Source of the DNA: Cellulomonas hominis
Lineage (GTDB): Bacteria; Actinomycetota; Actinomycetes; Actinomycetales; Cellulomonadaceae
Assembly: GCF_901521055.1 (NCBI RefSeq)
Contig: NZ_CABEGA010000018.1
Span: 142,732-206,731 of the forward strand
Reading direction: 5' to 3'
DNA length: 64,000 nucleotides
Each line of letters begins with the position of its first letter. The stretch's first letter is position 1. A program made the translations under genes and the position numbers. The notes beneath the pieces are model-generated. The model had not been told where the DNA came from and did not search any database. It saw nothing but the letters and a program-made list of their open reading frames with translations. Positions 26,403 through 40,887 of this stretch are shown here, piece after piece.

Positions 26403-27593
26403 ATGCTCCGTTGGTTGACGTCCGGTGAGTCGCACGGTCCCGCCCTGGTGGGCGTCCTGGAGGGCCTCCCCGCGGGGGTCGAGGTCGAGTCGGCCCACAT
26501 CCGGGACGCGCTGGCGCGCCGGCGGCTGGGCTACGGCCGCGGCGCGCGCATGAAGTTCGAGCAGGACGAGGTGCGCATCCTCGGCGGCGTGCGCCTGGGC
26601 GAGTCCCAGGGCGGCCCGGTGGCGATCGAGATCGGCAACACCGAGTGGCCGAAGTGGGTCGACGTGATGTCGTCCGACCCGGTGGACGACCCGGAGAAGC
26701 TGAACCGCGCCCGCAACGCCCCGCTGACGCGCCCCCGCCCGGGCCACGCGGACCTGGTGGGCATGCGCAAGTACGCGTTCGACGACGCGCGCCCGGTGCT
26801 GGAGCGGGCCTCGGCGCGGGAGACCGCGGCCCGGGTCGCGCTGGGCACGGTCGCGGCGCGGTTCCTGGAGCAGGCGGCGGGCGTGCGGCTGGTGTCGCAC
26901 GTCGTCGGCATCGGCCCGGTGAGCGCCCCGGAGGACGCGACGCTGCCGACCCCCGACGACGTGGCGGCGCTGGACGGCGACCCGGTGCGCTGCTTCGACG
27001 CGGCGACGTCGGCGGCGATGGTCGCGGAGATCGACCAGTGCCACAAGGACGGCGACACGCTCGGCGGCGTGGTCGAGGTGCTCGTGTACGGGCTGCCGTC
27101 CGGCCTCGGCTCGTACGTGCACGCCGACCGGCGCCTCGACGCGCGGCTCGCGGGCGCGCTCATGGGCATCCAGGCGATCAAGGGCGTCGAGGTCGGCGAC
27201 GGCTTCCGCACGGCGACGCGCCGGGGCTCGCAGGCGCACGACGAGATGGAGCGCGACGCCGACGGCCTGATCCGGCGCCGCACCAACCGCGCGGGCGGCA
27301 TCGAGGGCGGCATGACCAACGGCGAGGTCCTGCGGGTCCGCGCCGCGATGAAGCCGATCTCGACGGTGCCGCGCGCGCTGGCGACGGTCGACACCGCGAC
27401 GGGCGAGCCGGCCCAGGCGCAGCACCAGCGCTCCGACGTCTGCGCGGTCCCGCCGGCGGCCGTGGTGGCCGAGGCGATGGTCGCCCTCGTGGTCGCGGAC
27501 GCGCTGCTCGAGAAGACCGGCGGCGACTCGGTCGGCGAGGTGCGCCGCAACCTCGAGGCGTACGTCGCGTCGATCCCCGACCTGCTGCGATGA
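26403..27593 (+). CDS. aroC: Chorismate synthase
   Basis: A 396-residue FMN-dependent enzyme that makes chorismate, the last shikimate step. It starts [20 protein letters not shown] (signature GESHG) and later has RPGHADL and [11 protein letters not shown], the flavin- and substrate-binding loops. ATG 26403 is preceded by GGGAGG (26388-26393) at 9 bases. The start/stop overlap with aroK (ATGA) gives a coupled aroC-aroK-aroB operon. Confidence 0.97.
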   Translation: MLRWLTSGESHGPALVGVLEGLPAGVEVESAHIRDALARRRLGYGRGARMKFEQDEVRILGGVRLGESQGGPVAIEIGNTEWPKWVDVMSSDPVDDPEKLNRARNAPLTRPRPGHADLVGMRKYAFDDARPVLERASARETAARVALGTVAARFLEQAAGVRLVSHVVGIGPVSAPEDATLPTPDDVAALDGDPVRCFDAATSAAMVAEIDQCHKDGDTLGGVVEVLVYGLPSGLGSYVHADRRLDARLAGALMGIQAIKGVEVGDGFRTATRRGSQAHDEMERDADGLIRRRTNRAGGIEGGMTNGEVLRVRAAMKPISTVPRALATVDTATGEPAQAQHQRSDVCAVPPAAVVAEAMVALVVADALLEKTGGDSVGEVRRNLEAYVASIPDLLR

Positions 27594-28156
27594 CCTCCGC
27601 CGGCACCGGCGCCCGCCCGCGCGTCGTCCTGGTCGGCCCGCCCGGCTCGGGCAAGTCGACGGTCGCCCAGGCGCTCGCGCGGCGGTGGCAGCTCGCACCG
27701 CGGGACACCGACGCCGACGTGGAGGCGGCGGCCGGCAAGCCGGTCGCGGAGATCTTCGTGGACGACGGGGAGCCGCGGTTCCGCGAGCTCGAGCACGAGG
27801 CGGTGCGGGTCGCCCTGGCCGAGCACGACGGGGTGCTGGCGCTCGGCGGCGGTGCTGTGCTGCACCCGGCGACGCAGGACGCGCTGGCGGCGTACCGGGA
27901 CGCGGGCGGCGTGGTGGTGTTCCTCGACGTGACGCTGCGGCACGCCGCGCCGCGGGTGGGGTTCAACCAGTCCCGTCCGCTGCTGCTCGGCAACCCGCGG
28001 GCCCGGTGGCAGGCGCTGATGGACGAGCGGCGGCCGGTGTACCAGCGGGTCGCGACGCTCGTCGTGTCGACGGACGGCATCACCCCCGCCCAGGTGGCGG
28101 AGCGGATCGAGGAGGCGCTGGCGGACCAGCGCGGCGGGAGCGAGGGCGGACGATGA
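27590..28156 (+). CDS. aroK: Shikimate kinase
   Basis: A 188-residue P-loop kinase that phosphorylates shikimate at the 3-hydroxyl. Walker A is GPPGSGKST (about 17-25), the shikimate-binding part is RDTDADVE and FRELEHEAV, and the LALGGGAV loop is present. The lid carries NQSRPLL. The N-terminus has about 10 extra residues before the first strand. ATG 27590 overlaps aroC; the stop overlaps aroB. Confidence 0.95.
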   Translation: MTSAGTGARPRVVLVGPPGSGKSTVAQALARRWQLAPRDTDADVEAAAGKPVAEIFVDDGEPRFRELEHEAVRVALAEHDGVLALGGGAVLHPATQDALAAYRDAGGVVVFLDVTLRHAAPRVGFNQSRPLLLGNPRARWQALMDERRPVYQRVATLVVSTDGITPAQVAERIEEALADQRGGSEGGR

Positions 28157-29277
28157 GCGGCACGCGCACGGTCGAGGTCAGCGGCGAGCGGCCGTACGAC
28201 GTGGTGATCGGCCGGCACCTGCTGGGCGAGCTGCCGCGCCTGCTCGGCGAGGGCGTCCGCAAGGTCCTGGTCATCCACCCCGCGGCGCTGGCGACGACCG
28301 CCGACGCCGTGCGCGACGACCTGACGGCCCACGGCTACGAGGCGCTGCTCGCCGAGGTGCCGGACGCGGAGCCGGCGAAGTCGGCCCAGGTGGCCGCGTT
28401 CTGCTGGCAGGTGCTCGGGCAGGCGGACTTCACGCGCAGCGACGCGATCATCGGGCTCGGCGGCGGCGCGACGACGGACCTCGCGGGGTTCGTCGCGTCC
28501 ACCTGGCTGCGCGGCGTCAAGGTCGTGCACGTGCCGACGACCCTGCTGGCGATGGTCGACGCCGCGGTCGGCGGCAAGACCGGGATCAACACGGTCGAGG
28601 GCAAGAACCTGGTGGGGACGTTCCACGCCCCGGCCGGGGTGCTGTGCGACCTGGCGTCGCTGGAGAGCATGCCGAAGCACGACTACGTCGCCGGGCTCGC
28701 CGAGGTCGTGAAGTGCGGGTTCATCGCGGACCCGCGCATCCTCGAGCTGGTCGAGCAGCACGGGCCGGAGATCACCGACCCGGTGCGGGCCGCGGGCTCC
28801 GAGGTGCTGGCCGAGCTGGTCGAGCGCGCCGTCGCCGTGAAGGCCAGGGTCGTGGGGGAGGACCTCCGGGAGGCCGGGCTGCGGGAGATCCTCAACTACG
28901 GGCACACCCTGGGGCACGCGATCGAGCACGTCGAGCGGTACTCGTGGCGGCACGGCGCGGCGGTGTCCGTCGGCATGGTCTACGCGGCGGAGCTCGCGCG
29001 CCTGGCCGGCCGGCTGGACGACGCGGTCGTGGCGCGGCACCGGTCGATCCTCTCGGGCCTCGGCCTGCCGACCACGTACCGCGGCGACCGGTGGGACCAG
29101 CTGCACGCGGCGATGCGGCGGGACAAGAAGACCCGCGGGGACCTGCTGCGGTTCGTGGTGCTGGAGGACGTCGCGCGGCCGGCGCGGCTGGAGGGCCCGG
29201 ACCCGACGCTGCTGGTCGCGGCGTACGCGGAAATCTCGGAGGGCGCGAGCACCCCGCGGGGGCTGTCGCTCGGCTGA
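28153..29277 (+). CDS. aroB: 3-dehydroquinate synthase
   Basis: A 374-residue NAD- and zinc-dependent enzyme making 3-dehydroquinate from DAHP. It shows [39 protein letters not shown] and the zinc-binding [12 protein letters not shown]. The length is normal. The aroD/pepQ genes found between aroB and efp in mycobacteria are not here; a SatD-like pair takes that place. Confidence 0.97.
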   Translation: MSGTRTVEVSGERPYDVVIGRHLLGELPRLLGEGVRKVLVIHPAALATTADAVRDDLTAHGYEALLAEVPDAEPAKSAQVAAFCWQVLGQADFTRSDAIIGLGGGATTDLAGFVASTWLRGVKVVHVPTTLLAMVDAAVGGKTGINTVEGKNLVGTFHAPAGVLCDLASLESMPKHDYVAGLAEVVKCGFIADPRILELVEQHGPEITDPVRAAGSEVLAELVERAVAVKARVVGEDLREAGLREILNYGHTLGHAIEHVERYSWRHGAAVSVGMVYAAELARLAGRLDDAVVARHRSILSGLGLPTTYRGDRWDQLHAAMRRDKKTRGDLLRFVVLEDVARPARLEGPDPTLLVAAYAEISEGASTPRGLSLG

Positions 29278-29296
29278 GCACCGACAGGGCTGCGTC

Positions 29297-29386
29297 CTTG
29301 TCCGCGCGCCGCACAAGCTCTCAGCCTTGTAGCGCGCCGTACAAGGTCCACGCCTTGTAAGCGCACGTACAAGGCCCTAGCCTTGT
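29297..29386. promoter_or_regulatory. Iterated CTTGT/ACAAG operators over the satD-like promoter
   Basis: Three palindromes and a half site. Site 1: CTTGT 29297-29301 with ACAAG 29313-29317. Site 2: GCCTTGTA 29324-29331 with TACAAGGT 29340-29347. Site 3: GCCTTGTA 29352-29359 with TACAAGGC 29368-29375. Half site: CTTGT 29382-29386. The left arms start 29, 28 and 28 bases apart. Site 3 contains the -35 box and the half site overlaps the -10 box, so a bound regulator would block RNA polymerase. The likely ligand-responsive binder is the HTH protein encoded next. Confidence 0.8.
29355..29383 (+). promoter_or_regulatory. Leaderless promoter of the satD-like gene
   Basis: TTGTAA (29355-29360), 17 bases, TAGCCT (29378-29383), then 7 bases to the ATG at 29391. 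Spacing and both boxes fit a housekeeping sigma promoter. The start of transcription would coincide with the ATG, and there is no ribosome binding site. Confidence 0.7.
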
Positions 29387-29390
29387 CCGC

Positions 29391-30062
29391 ATGTGGGTGC
29401 TGACGATCGACCAGGAGGGCAGCCGGACCGTCGGCGACCGGGTGTCCGACCTGCTCGCGGGCCTCGCCGCCGACTCCCCGCTCACCCGCGCCGCGCAGGA
29501 CGCGGTCGTCCTGCCGTTCGAGCGGACGGTCGGCGACGAGGTCCAGGGCGTGCTCGCCGACCCCGGCCTGGTCGTCGCCCTCACGCTGCACCTGGTGCGG
29601 GCCGGCGGCTGGAGCGTCGGCATCGGCGCGGGCCCGGTCGACCGGCCGCTCCCGGCGTCGTCGCGCGAGGCGTCCGGCGCCGCGTTCATCCACGCCCGCG
29701 AGGCCGTCGACGCGGCGAAGTCCCGGGCGCGCACCGTGCCGGTCGCCGTGCGCGGCGCGCGGCCGGACGTGGCGGCCGAGGCGGAGGCGGTGCTCACCCT
29801 GCTCGGCGCGGTCGTCGCCCGCCGGACCCCCGCCGGCTGGTCCGTGGCCGACCGGATGACCACCGAGCCCGGGGGAGCGGCCCCGCGCCAGGAGGACGTC
29901 GCAGCGGCGCTCGGCATCAGCCAGCAGGCCGTGAGCGAGCGGCTGCGCACCGCCCTGTGGTTCGAGGAGGTCGCCGCCCGGCCGGCCGCGGCGCGCCTGC
30001 TCCGGCTCGCCGCCGCGACCGATGACGATGGGCACCCGGGCCGGACCGAGGAGGACGCGTGA
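29391..30062 (+). CDS. SatD-like protein with C-terminal helix-turn-helix
   Basis: A 223-residue protein resembling the SatD family. Conserved-looking segments are GDEVQGVL (48-55), SVGIGAGPV (75-83) and SGAAFIHAREAVDAAK (95-110). A C-terminal helix-turn-helix at about 166-190 reads RQEDVAAALGISQQAVSERL. SatD was named from an acid-tolerance operon of streptococci; the biochemical role is not established as far as I know. The HTH and the iterated operators over its own promoter suggest an autoregulator. The stop overlaps the membrane-protein gene downstream by 4 bases, so the two form an operon. Confidence 0.7.
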   Translation: MWVLTIDQEGSRTVGDRVSDLLAGLAADSPLTRAAQDAVVLPFERTVGDEVQGVLADPGLVVALTLHLVRAGGWSVGIGAGPVDRPLPASSREASGAAFIHAREAVDAAKSRARTVPVAVRGARPDVAAEAEAVLTLLGAVVARRTPAGWSVADRMTTEPGGAAPRQEDVAAALGISQQAVSERLRTALWFEEVAARPAAARLLRLAAATDDDGHPGRTEEDA

Positions 30063-30514
30063 CACCGCTGTGGGGCGCCGTCGTCGTCGTGGCCGCGCTG
30101 GCGGTCAGCGCGGGGCTCGGGTGGGTCGCCGCCGCCGGCGTGCTGGTGCTGGCCGACCGGACGGGCGGTGGCCGCAGGCGGGCCCCGCGGGGGTCGCGTC
30201 GCCGACCGCGCGCCGCGGACGACCAGCCCGCCCGCTCCGCCGACGACGGGCCCGACGGCGACCGCGCCCGGGCGAAGCTGCGCGGCGGCACCTGGATCGG
30301 CGTCCTGGAGCGGCTCGCCGTCACCGGCACGCTGCTCGCCGGCGAGCCCGGCGGCGTCGCGGTCGTCGTGGCGATCAAGGGCCTCGGCCGCTACCCGGAG
30401 CTGCGCACCGGAGACGACCCGGCCGTGTCCGAGCGGTTCGTCATCGGGACGCTGGCGTCCCTGGTGTGGGCGGCGGGCCTCGGCGTGCTGGGCCGCTGGC
30501 TGCTGACGCGCTGA
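30059..30514 (+). CDS. Small membrane protein partnered with the SatD-like regulator
   Basis: A 151-residue protein with a first membrane helix at about 4-32, an Arg/Asp-rich cytoplasmic linker (35-75), then two more helices (about 78-107 and 126-147). The segments [27 protein letters not shown] and [15 protein letters not shown] look conserved and recall the C-terminal part of DUF3307-type membrane proteins, which I recall also occurring beside SatD genes. GTG 30059 overlaps the satD-like stop. The function is unknown; transport, sensing or envelope stress are all open. Confidence 0.65.
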   Translation: MTPLWGAVVVVAALAVSAGLGWVAAAGVLVLADRTGGGRRRAPRGSRRRPRAADDQPARSADDGPDGDRARAKLRGGTWIGVLERLAVTGTLLAGEPGGVAVVVAIKGLGRYPELRTGDDPAVSERFVIGTLASLVWAAGLGVLGRWLLTR

Positions 30515-30548
30515 GCACGGCGCGCAGCGGCCGTCCGCTCCTGCACGG

Positions 30549-30554
30549 TACGAT
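30549..30554 (+). promoter_or_regulatory. -10 box TACGAT of efp-nusB
   Basis: TACGAT about 80 bases before the efp GTG, giving a leader of about 75 bases with AGGACAGGAAG upstream of the start. Confidence 0.45.
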
Positions 30555-30635
30555 GGTCGGCGGCCCAGCCCCGTCCCGCCTCGCGGACGCCCGTGGCGGC
30601 CGACCGACGCACCCCAGGACAGGAAGCAGCGACAC

Positions 30636-31199
30636 GTGGCGACGACGAACGACCTGAAGAACGGCACCGTGCTGAAGATCGACGGCCAGCTCTGGACGGT
30701 CATCGAGTTCCAGCACGTGAAGCCCGGCAAGGGCGGTGCGTTCGTCCGGACCAAGCTCAAGAACGTGCTGTCGGGCAAGGTCGTCGACCGCACGTTCAAC
30801 GCGGGCCTGAAGATCGAGACCGCGAACGTCGACAAGCGCGACATGCAGTACCTGTACAAGGACGGCGACGACTTCGTGTTCATGGACACGGACACCTACG
30901 ACCAGATCACCGTCCCGGCGGCGACCGTGGGCGACGCCGCGAACTTCATGCTCGAGAGCACGAACGCGATGGTCGCGACCAACGAGGGCGTGCCGCTCTA
31001 CGTCGAGCTGCCGCCGTCGGTCACGCTCATGGTGACGTACACCGAGCCCGGCCTGCAGGGCGACCGCTCCTCGGCCGGCACGAAGCCCGCGACGCTGGAG
31101 ACCGGCTACCAGATCCAGGTCCCGCTGTTCCTGGAGTCGGACACCAAGGTCAAGGTCGACACCCGTGACGGCAGCTACCTGGGTCGCGTGAACGACTGA
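30636..31199 (+). CDS. efp: Elongation factor P
   Basis: A 187-residue translation factor that relieves ribosome stalling at polyproline. It has the three beta-barrel domains: KOW-like N-terminus with the exposed loop [15 protein letters not shown] (tip lysine about 32), the OB domain, and the C-terminal domain with the EF-P signature around [16 protein letters not shown]. No earA or epmA modification gene is nearby. It is followed after one base by nusB. Confidence 0.97.
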   Translation: MATTNDLKNGTVLKIDGQLWTVIEFQHVKPGKGGAFVRTKLKNVLSGKVVDRTFNAGLKIETANVDKRDMQYLYKDGDDFVFMDTDTYDQITVPAATVGDAANFMLESTNAMVATNEGVPLYVELPPSVTLMVTYTEPGLQGDRSSAGTKPATLETGYQIQVPLFLESDTKVKVDTRDGSYLGRVND

Positions 31200-31200
31200 C

Positions 31201-31617
31201 GTGGGTGCACGCACCAAGGCCCGCAAGCGGGCCCTCGACGTCCTCTTCGAGGCGGAGCAGCGCCGGCTCGACCCGCTGACCCTGCTCGCGGACCGGATCG
31301 CCCAGCCCGGCACCGAGGCGGCGCTGCCGCAGTACTCGGTCGAGCTGGTCGAGGGCGTGCAGGCGCAGCGGGCGCGGATCGACGAGGTCATCGCCACGCA
31401 CTCGCACGGCTGGACGATCGAGCGCATGCCGGCCGTCGACAGGGAGCTCCTCCGGATCGGCGCCTGGGAGATCCTGTTCAACGACGACGTGCCCGACGCG
31501 GTCGCCGTGGACGAGGCCGTCGAGCTCGCGCGCAGCCTGTCCACGGACGAGAGCCCGGGCTTCGTGAACGGCCTCCTGGGCCGCCTGGTCGACCTCAAGC
31601 CGACCCTGCTGGCCTGA
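31201..31617 (+). CDS. nusB: Transcription antitermination protein NusB
   Basis: A 138-residue all-helical RNA-binding protein that acts with NusE (S10) on rRNA boxA. It has KARKRALDVLFEAEQR at the N-terminus and the C-terminal region with AVDEAVELARSLSTDESPGFVNGLLGRL, the NusB signature. GTG 31201 starts one base after the efp stop; the efp-nusB pair is conserved in actinobacteria. Confidence 0.95.
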   Translation: MGARTKARKRALDVLFEAEQRRLDPLTLLADRIAQPGTEAALPQYSVELVEGVQAQRARIDEVIATHSHGWTIERMPAVDRELLRIGAWEILFNDDVPDAVAVDEAVELARSLSTDESPGFVNGLLGRLVDLKPTLLA

Positions 31618-31634
31618 CGCCCCCATCGCCTCGC

Positions 31635-31666
31635 ACGGCCCCCTGCCCTCCCGGGCGGGGGGCCGT
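31635..31666 (+). terminator. Hairpin terminator after nusB
   Basis: 31635-31648 pairs with 31653-31666 over 14 positions (one T-G wobble) around the loop TCCC. No T tract follows. Confidence 0.65.
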
Positions 31667-31745
31667 CGTGCGTCCGGGCGCGGGCGTGGTGAGGGTCACG
31701 GGCCGCCCGGCGTGGACGCCACCGCCCCCGCGTCGGTGCGCCCTG

Positions 31746-31751
31746 TAAGGT
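31746..31751 (+). promoter_or_regulatory. -10 box TAAGGT of the pyr operon
   Basis: TAAGGT at 31746-31751 places the start near 31758. The leader of about 50 bases then contains the PyrR loop and the ribosome binding site. Confidence 0.55.
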
Positions 31752-31775
31752 GCCCGGGACAGGCATTCCTTTAAC

Positions 31776-33432
<1,657 letters not shown>

Positions 33433-33436
<4 letters not shown>

Positions 33437-34797
33437 CCACGCAGTACCTGCTCAAGGACGTGGCCCCGCTCGGTGGCGAGCGCACGGACGTGCTGATCGC
33501 CGGCGGCCTGGTCGCGGCGATCGGCGCGGAGGCGGGGGACGCGAGCGAGAACGCTCCCGACGACCTGCACGTGATCGACGCGACCGGCATGGTGCTGCTG
33601 CCCGGCCTGGTCGACCTGCACACCCACCTGCGCGAGCCCGGGCGGGAGGACGCCGAGACCATCGCGTCCGGCACGCGCGCCGCGGCGGTCGGCGGGTTCA
33701 CCGCGGTGCACGCGATGGCGAACACGACCCCGACGCAGGACACGGCGGGCGTGGTGGAGCAGGTGTGGCGGCTCGGCCGCGAGGCCGGCTGGGTCGACGT
33801 GCACCCGGTCGGCGCCGTGAGCGTCGGGCTGGCGGGGGAGCACCTGGCCGAGCTGGGCGCGATGGCCGACTCGGCCGCCCGCGTCCGGGTGTTCTCCGAC
33901 GACGGGAAGTGCGTGCACGACCCCGTGCTGATGCGCCGCGCGCTGGAGTACGTGAAGGCGTTCGACGGGGTCGTCGCCCAGCACGCCCAGGAGCCGCGGC
34001 TCACCGAGGGCGCCCAGATGCACGAGGGCGTGGTATCCGCGGAGATCGGCCTGGCCGGCTGGCCCGCGGTGGCGGAGGAGGCGGTGATCGCCCGCGACGT
34101 GCTGCTGGCCGAGCACGTCGGCTCGCGGCTGCACGTCTGCCACCTGTCGACCGCCGGCTCGGTGGAGATCATCCGCTGGGCCAAGTCCCGCGGCATCGAC
34201 GTGACCGCCGAGGTGACGCCGCACCACCTGGTCCTCACCGACGAGGAGGCGCGCGGCTACGACCCGGTGTTCAAGGTGAACCCGCCGCTGCGCACGCAGG
34301 CCGACGTGGACGCGGTCCGCGCGGGGCTCGCGGACGGGACGATCGACATCGTCGCGACCGACCACGCCCCGCACACCCGCGAGGACAAGGACTGCGAGTG
34401 GGCGGCCGCCGCGTTCGGCATGACCGGCCTGGAGACCGCGCTGTCCGTCGTGCAGCAGACGATGGTCGACACCGGCCGCATGACCTGGGCGGACGTCGCC
34501 CGGGTGCTGTCGGCGAACCCGGCGCGCATCGGCCGCGTCGAGGGCCACGGCCGCCCCGTGGCCGTGGGGGAGCCCGCGAACCTCGTGCTGGTCGACCCCG
34601 CCGCCCGCCGGGTGGTCGAGCCGGAGCAGCAGGCGACCGCCTCGGCGAACTCGCCGCTGCGCGGCCGGGAGCTCCCGGGCCGGGTCGTCGCGACGTTCCT
34701 GCGCGGGCGCGCCACGGTGCTCGACGGCGTGCCGCAGGACGACGCGACCGGCAGCCGGCACGGCGCGCCGTTCGCCGCGGGGCGGGTGACGCCCTGA
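33433..34797 (+). CDS. pyrC: Dihydroorotase
   Basis: A 454-residue zinc amidohydrolase (class I dihydroorotase) cyclising carbamoyl-aspartate. The metal site [10 protein letters not shown] is followed by the other metal histidines in [10 protein letters not shown] and the catalytic Asp in [11 protein letters not shown]. It lies directly after pyrB, with ATG 33433 overlapping the pyrB stop by 4 bases. Confidence 0.96.
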
Positions 34798-35339
34798 TGC
34801 CGCCCTGGCTCTCCGTCACGATCCTCGTCGTGCTCGGCGTCGCCCTGCTGCTCGGCATGGTGAAGGGCTGGCGGCGCCTGCAGCGCGGCACGAGCGAGGT
34901 CCCCGCCCCGCCGGCGGTCCCGGACGAGGCGGAGCTCGGCGCCGCTCGGACCGCCGCGTTCGACGGCGTCTACGTCTCGAGCACCCGCGCGGGCGACTGG
35001 CTGGACCGGGTCGGCGCGCACGGCCTCGGCGTACGGTCCGTCGCCCAGGTGCAGGTGCACGACGCGGGCGTGGTCGTACGACGACGAGGCGCGCCGGACG
35101 TGTTCGTCCCGCGCGCGGCGCTGCGCGCGGTCGGCACGTCCGGCGGCATGGCCGGAAAGGTGGTCGGCGGGGAGGGCCTGGTCGTGCTGACCTGGGTGCC
35201 CGACCCGCAGCGCGACCCCCGCGGCCTCGACACGGGCCTGCGCCTGCGGCACCCGCACGAGCGGGACGAGCTGCGCGCGGCCGCCCAGGAACTGATCGGA
35301 TCGACGCCCGCCGCGAGCGGGCCGGAGGAGACACGATGA
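34797..35339 (+). CDS. Membrane-anchored PH-like protein of the pyr operon
   Basis: A 180-residue protein with one N-terminal helix (about 5-25), a Pro/Ala linker, and a beta-rich domain (about 55-165) that looks like a bacterial PH-type fold ([21 protein letters not shown], then [14 protein letters not shown]). A small membrane protein between pyrC and carA is conserved in actinobacteria, including mycobacteria, but its part in pyrimidine synthesis is not known. It may anchor or channel the enzymes; that is speculation. It overlaps pyrC by 1 base and carA by 4. Confidence 0.75.
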   Translation: MPPWLSVTILVVLGVALLLGMVKGWRRLQRGTSEVPAPPAVPDEAELGAARTAAFDGVYVSSTRAGDWLDRVGAHGLGVRSVAQVQVHDAGVVVRRRGAPDVFVPRAALRAVGTSGGMAGKVVGGEGLVVLTWVPDPQRDPRGLDTGLRLRHPHERDELRAAAQELIGSTPAASGPEETR

Positions 35340-36564
35340 CGGACGCACTGCTGGTCCTCGAGGACGGGCGGACGTTCGCCGGCGAGTCCTACGGGGCCAC
35401 CGGCCAGACCTGGGGCGAGATCGTCTTCAACACCGGCATGACCGGGTACCAGGAGACGCTCACCGACCCCAGCTACCACCGCCAGATCGTCGTGATGACG
35501 GCGCCGCACATCGGCAACACCGGCGTGAACGACGAGGACCCGGAGTCGGGCCGCATCTGGGTGTCCGGCTACGTGGTGCGCGACCCCGCGCGCCGCGCGT
35601 CGAGCTGGCGGTCCCGCCGGACGCTCGACGAGGAGCTGGCCGCGCAGGGCGTCGTCGGCATCTCCGGCGTCGACACCCGGGCGCTGACCCGGCACCTGCG
35701 CGAGCGCGGCGTGATGCGAGCGGCCATCGTGTCCGGCGACGCGCTGCTCGACGCCGCGGGCCGCCCGCGCGCCGCCGAGGACCTGGTCACCGAGGTGCGC
35801 GAGCGCCCGCAGATGGCCGGCGCCGACCTGGCGGGCGAGGTCTCGACCGACGCCGCGTACGTCGTCCCGGCGCTCGGCCCGGACGGGCAGCCGCTCACCG
35901 AGCCCGTGGCGCGCGTCGCCGCGGTGGACCTCGGCATCAAGTCGATGACCCCGCAGCGGATGGCCGAGCGGGGCATCGAGGTGCACGTGCTGCCCGCGCT
36001 GTCGTCGATCGACGACGTGCTCGCGACCGCCCCCGACGGCGTGTTCTTCTCGAACGGCCCCGGCGACCCGGGTGCCGCGACGCACGAGGTCGAGCTGCTC
36101 CGCGAGGTGCTGGACCGGAGGATCCCGTTCTTCGGCATCTGCTACGGAAACCAGATCCTCGGCCGGGCCCTCGGGTACGGGACCTACAAGCTCGGCTACG
36201 GGCACCGCGGCGTGAACCAGCCGGTGCTCGACCGCGCCACCGGCCGGGTGGAGATCACCGCGCACAACCACGGCTTCGCCGTCGACGCCCCGCTCGACGA
36301 GGTGTCGGTCGCCCCGCACGACGGCGGCCGCTACGGCCGGGTCACGGTCTCGCACGTCGACCTGAACGACGACGTGGTGGAGGGCCTCGCGGCGCTCGAC
36401 CTGCCCGCGTTCTCCGTCCAGTACCACCCGGAGGCCGCGGCCGGCCCGCACGACGCCGCCTACCTGTTCGACCGGTTCCTCGACCTGATGCGCGACCCGG
36501 CCGCCGGCGCCGCCGCCGCCGGTCAGGCCACCGACCCCGCGACCCCGAAGGGAGCCGGCGCCTG

Positions 36565-36565
<1 letters not shown>
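35336..36565 (+). CDS. carA: Carbamoyl-phosphate synthase small subunit
   Basis: A 409-residue glutaminase subunit that feeds ammonia to CarB. The N-terminal CPSase_sm_chain domain starts [18 protein letters not shown]. The class I amidotransferase domain has the catalytic Cys269 in [16 protein letters not shown] and the His/Glu in [13 protein letters not shown]. Note GICYGNQ where many homologues have GICLGHQ. It overlaps carB by 1 base. Confidence 0.97.
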
Positions 36566-39920
<3,355 letters not shown>

Positions 39921-39924
<4 letters not shown>

Positions 39925-40778
39925 GGCCGTTCGGCGCCCGCCTCGCGGCGGCGACGGCCGAGCACGGCCCGCTGTGCGTCGGCATCGACCCGCACGTCTC
40001 GCTGCTCGATGCGTGGGGGCTGCCGGACTCCGCCGAGGGTCTGCGCCGGTTCGCGCTGACCGTCATGGAGGCCGTCGGCGGGCGGGTCGCCGCGGTGAAG
40101 CCGCAGTCGGCGTTCTTCGAGCGGCACGGGTCCGCGGGCGTCGCCGTGCTGGAGGAGGTCGTGGCCGCCGGCCGGGACACCGGCACGCTGGTCGTCGTGG
40201 ACGCCAAGCGCGGGGACATCGGCTCGACCATGGGCGCCTACGCGGACGCGTACCTGCGCGACGGGTCGCCCCTGGCCGGCGACGCGCTGACGGTGTCGCC
40301 GTACCTGGGGTTCGGCTCGCTGGCGCCGGCGGTCGAGGCGGCCCTGGCCACGGGACGCGGGCTGTTCGTGCTCGCGCTGACCTCCAACCCCGAGGGGCCC
40401 GCGGTGCAGCACGCCCGCGACGCCGACGGGGTGGCGGTCGCGGACCGGGTCGCGCGGGAGGCGGCCGAGGCCAACGCGGCGGAGCTCGCGCGGGCCGGGG
40501 GCGACCTCGGGTCCGTCGGTCTGGTCGTCGGGGCCACCATCGGCGACGCGGCGGCCCGCCTCGGGGTCGACCTCGCGGCCGTCCGGGGCCCGCTCCTGGC
40601 GCCCGGCGTCGGCGCGCAGGGAGCCGGCCCGGCGGAGCTGGCCGCGGTGTTCGGCGCCGCCCGCTCGGCGGTGCTCGCGTCGAGCTCCCGCGGGGTGCTC
40701 GCGGCGGGCCCGGACCCCCGGGCGCTCCGGGACGCCGCCCGCGCGGCGGCGGACGCGGCGGGCGCGGCCCTGCGCTGA
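39921..40778 (+). CDS. pyrF: Orotidine 5'-phosphate decarboxylase (type 2)
   Basis: A 285-residue TIM-barrel enzyme making UMP. It has [19 protein letters not shown], then [12 protein letters not shown] and the catalytic [19 protein letters not shown] (Asp-Lys-Asp arrangement), which are marks of the longer actinobacterial type. GTG 39921 overlaps the carB stop by 4 bases. It is the last gene of the pyr operon. pyrD and pyrE are not in the window. Confidence 0.95.
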
Positions 40779-40790
40779 CCCGCCCGCACC

Positions 40791-40823
40791 CGGGGCACCC
40801 GCGGGCACCCGCGGGCACCCGCG
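40791..40823. repeat. 10-bp tandem repeat GCGGGCACCC
   Basis: Three copies of GCGGGCACCC (the first with one change) at 40791-40820 and the beginning of a fourth. It lies between pyrF and the large hairpin. It may be slippage-prone; no function is evident. Confidence 0.7.
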
Positions 40824-40829
40824 CCGATC

Positions 40830-40887
40830 GCGCCCCGTGGCCGGGACCGCGCCTTCTGCAGGGGGCGCGGTCCCGGCCACGGGGCGC
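40830..40887. terminator. Perfect 24-bp inverted repeat after pyrF
   Basis: 40830-40853 is the exact reverse complement of 40864-40887, with a 10-base loop. It has no T tract but would be extremely stable. It most likely ends the 9-kb pyr transcript. It can also form in DNA as a cruciform, and it would work in either direction. Confidence 0.75.

Noticed and set aside
29297..29386. A short CRISPR-like array in front of the satD-like gene
   Set aside because: The repeated unit is a short palindrome overlapping a promoter, the spacers are about 8-11 bases and largely alike, and no cas gene is nearby. It is an operator array.
29391..30514. The SatD-like gene and membrane protein as a toxin-antitoxin pair
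   Set aside because: Gene order, sizes (223 and 151 residues) and families do not match known toxin-antitoxin types, and there is no small toxin-like product.
40791..40823. Tandem GCGGGCACCC units as a CRISPR or replication iteron cluster
   Set aside because: The units are directly adjacent 10-mers without spacers, and no replication gene is nearby. Slippage is the simpler account.
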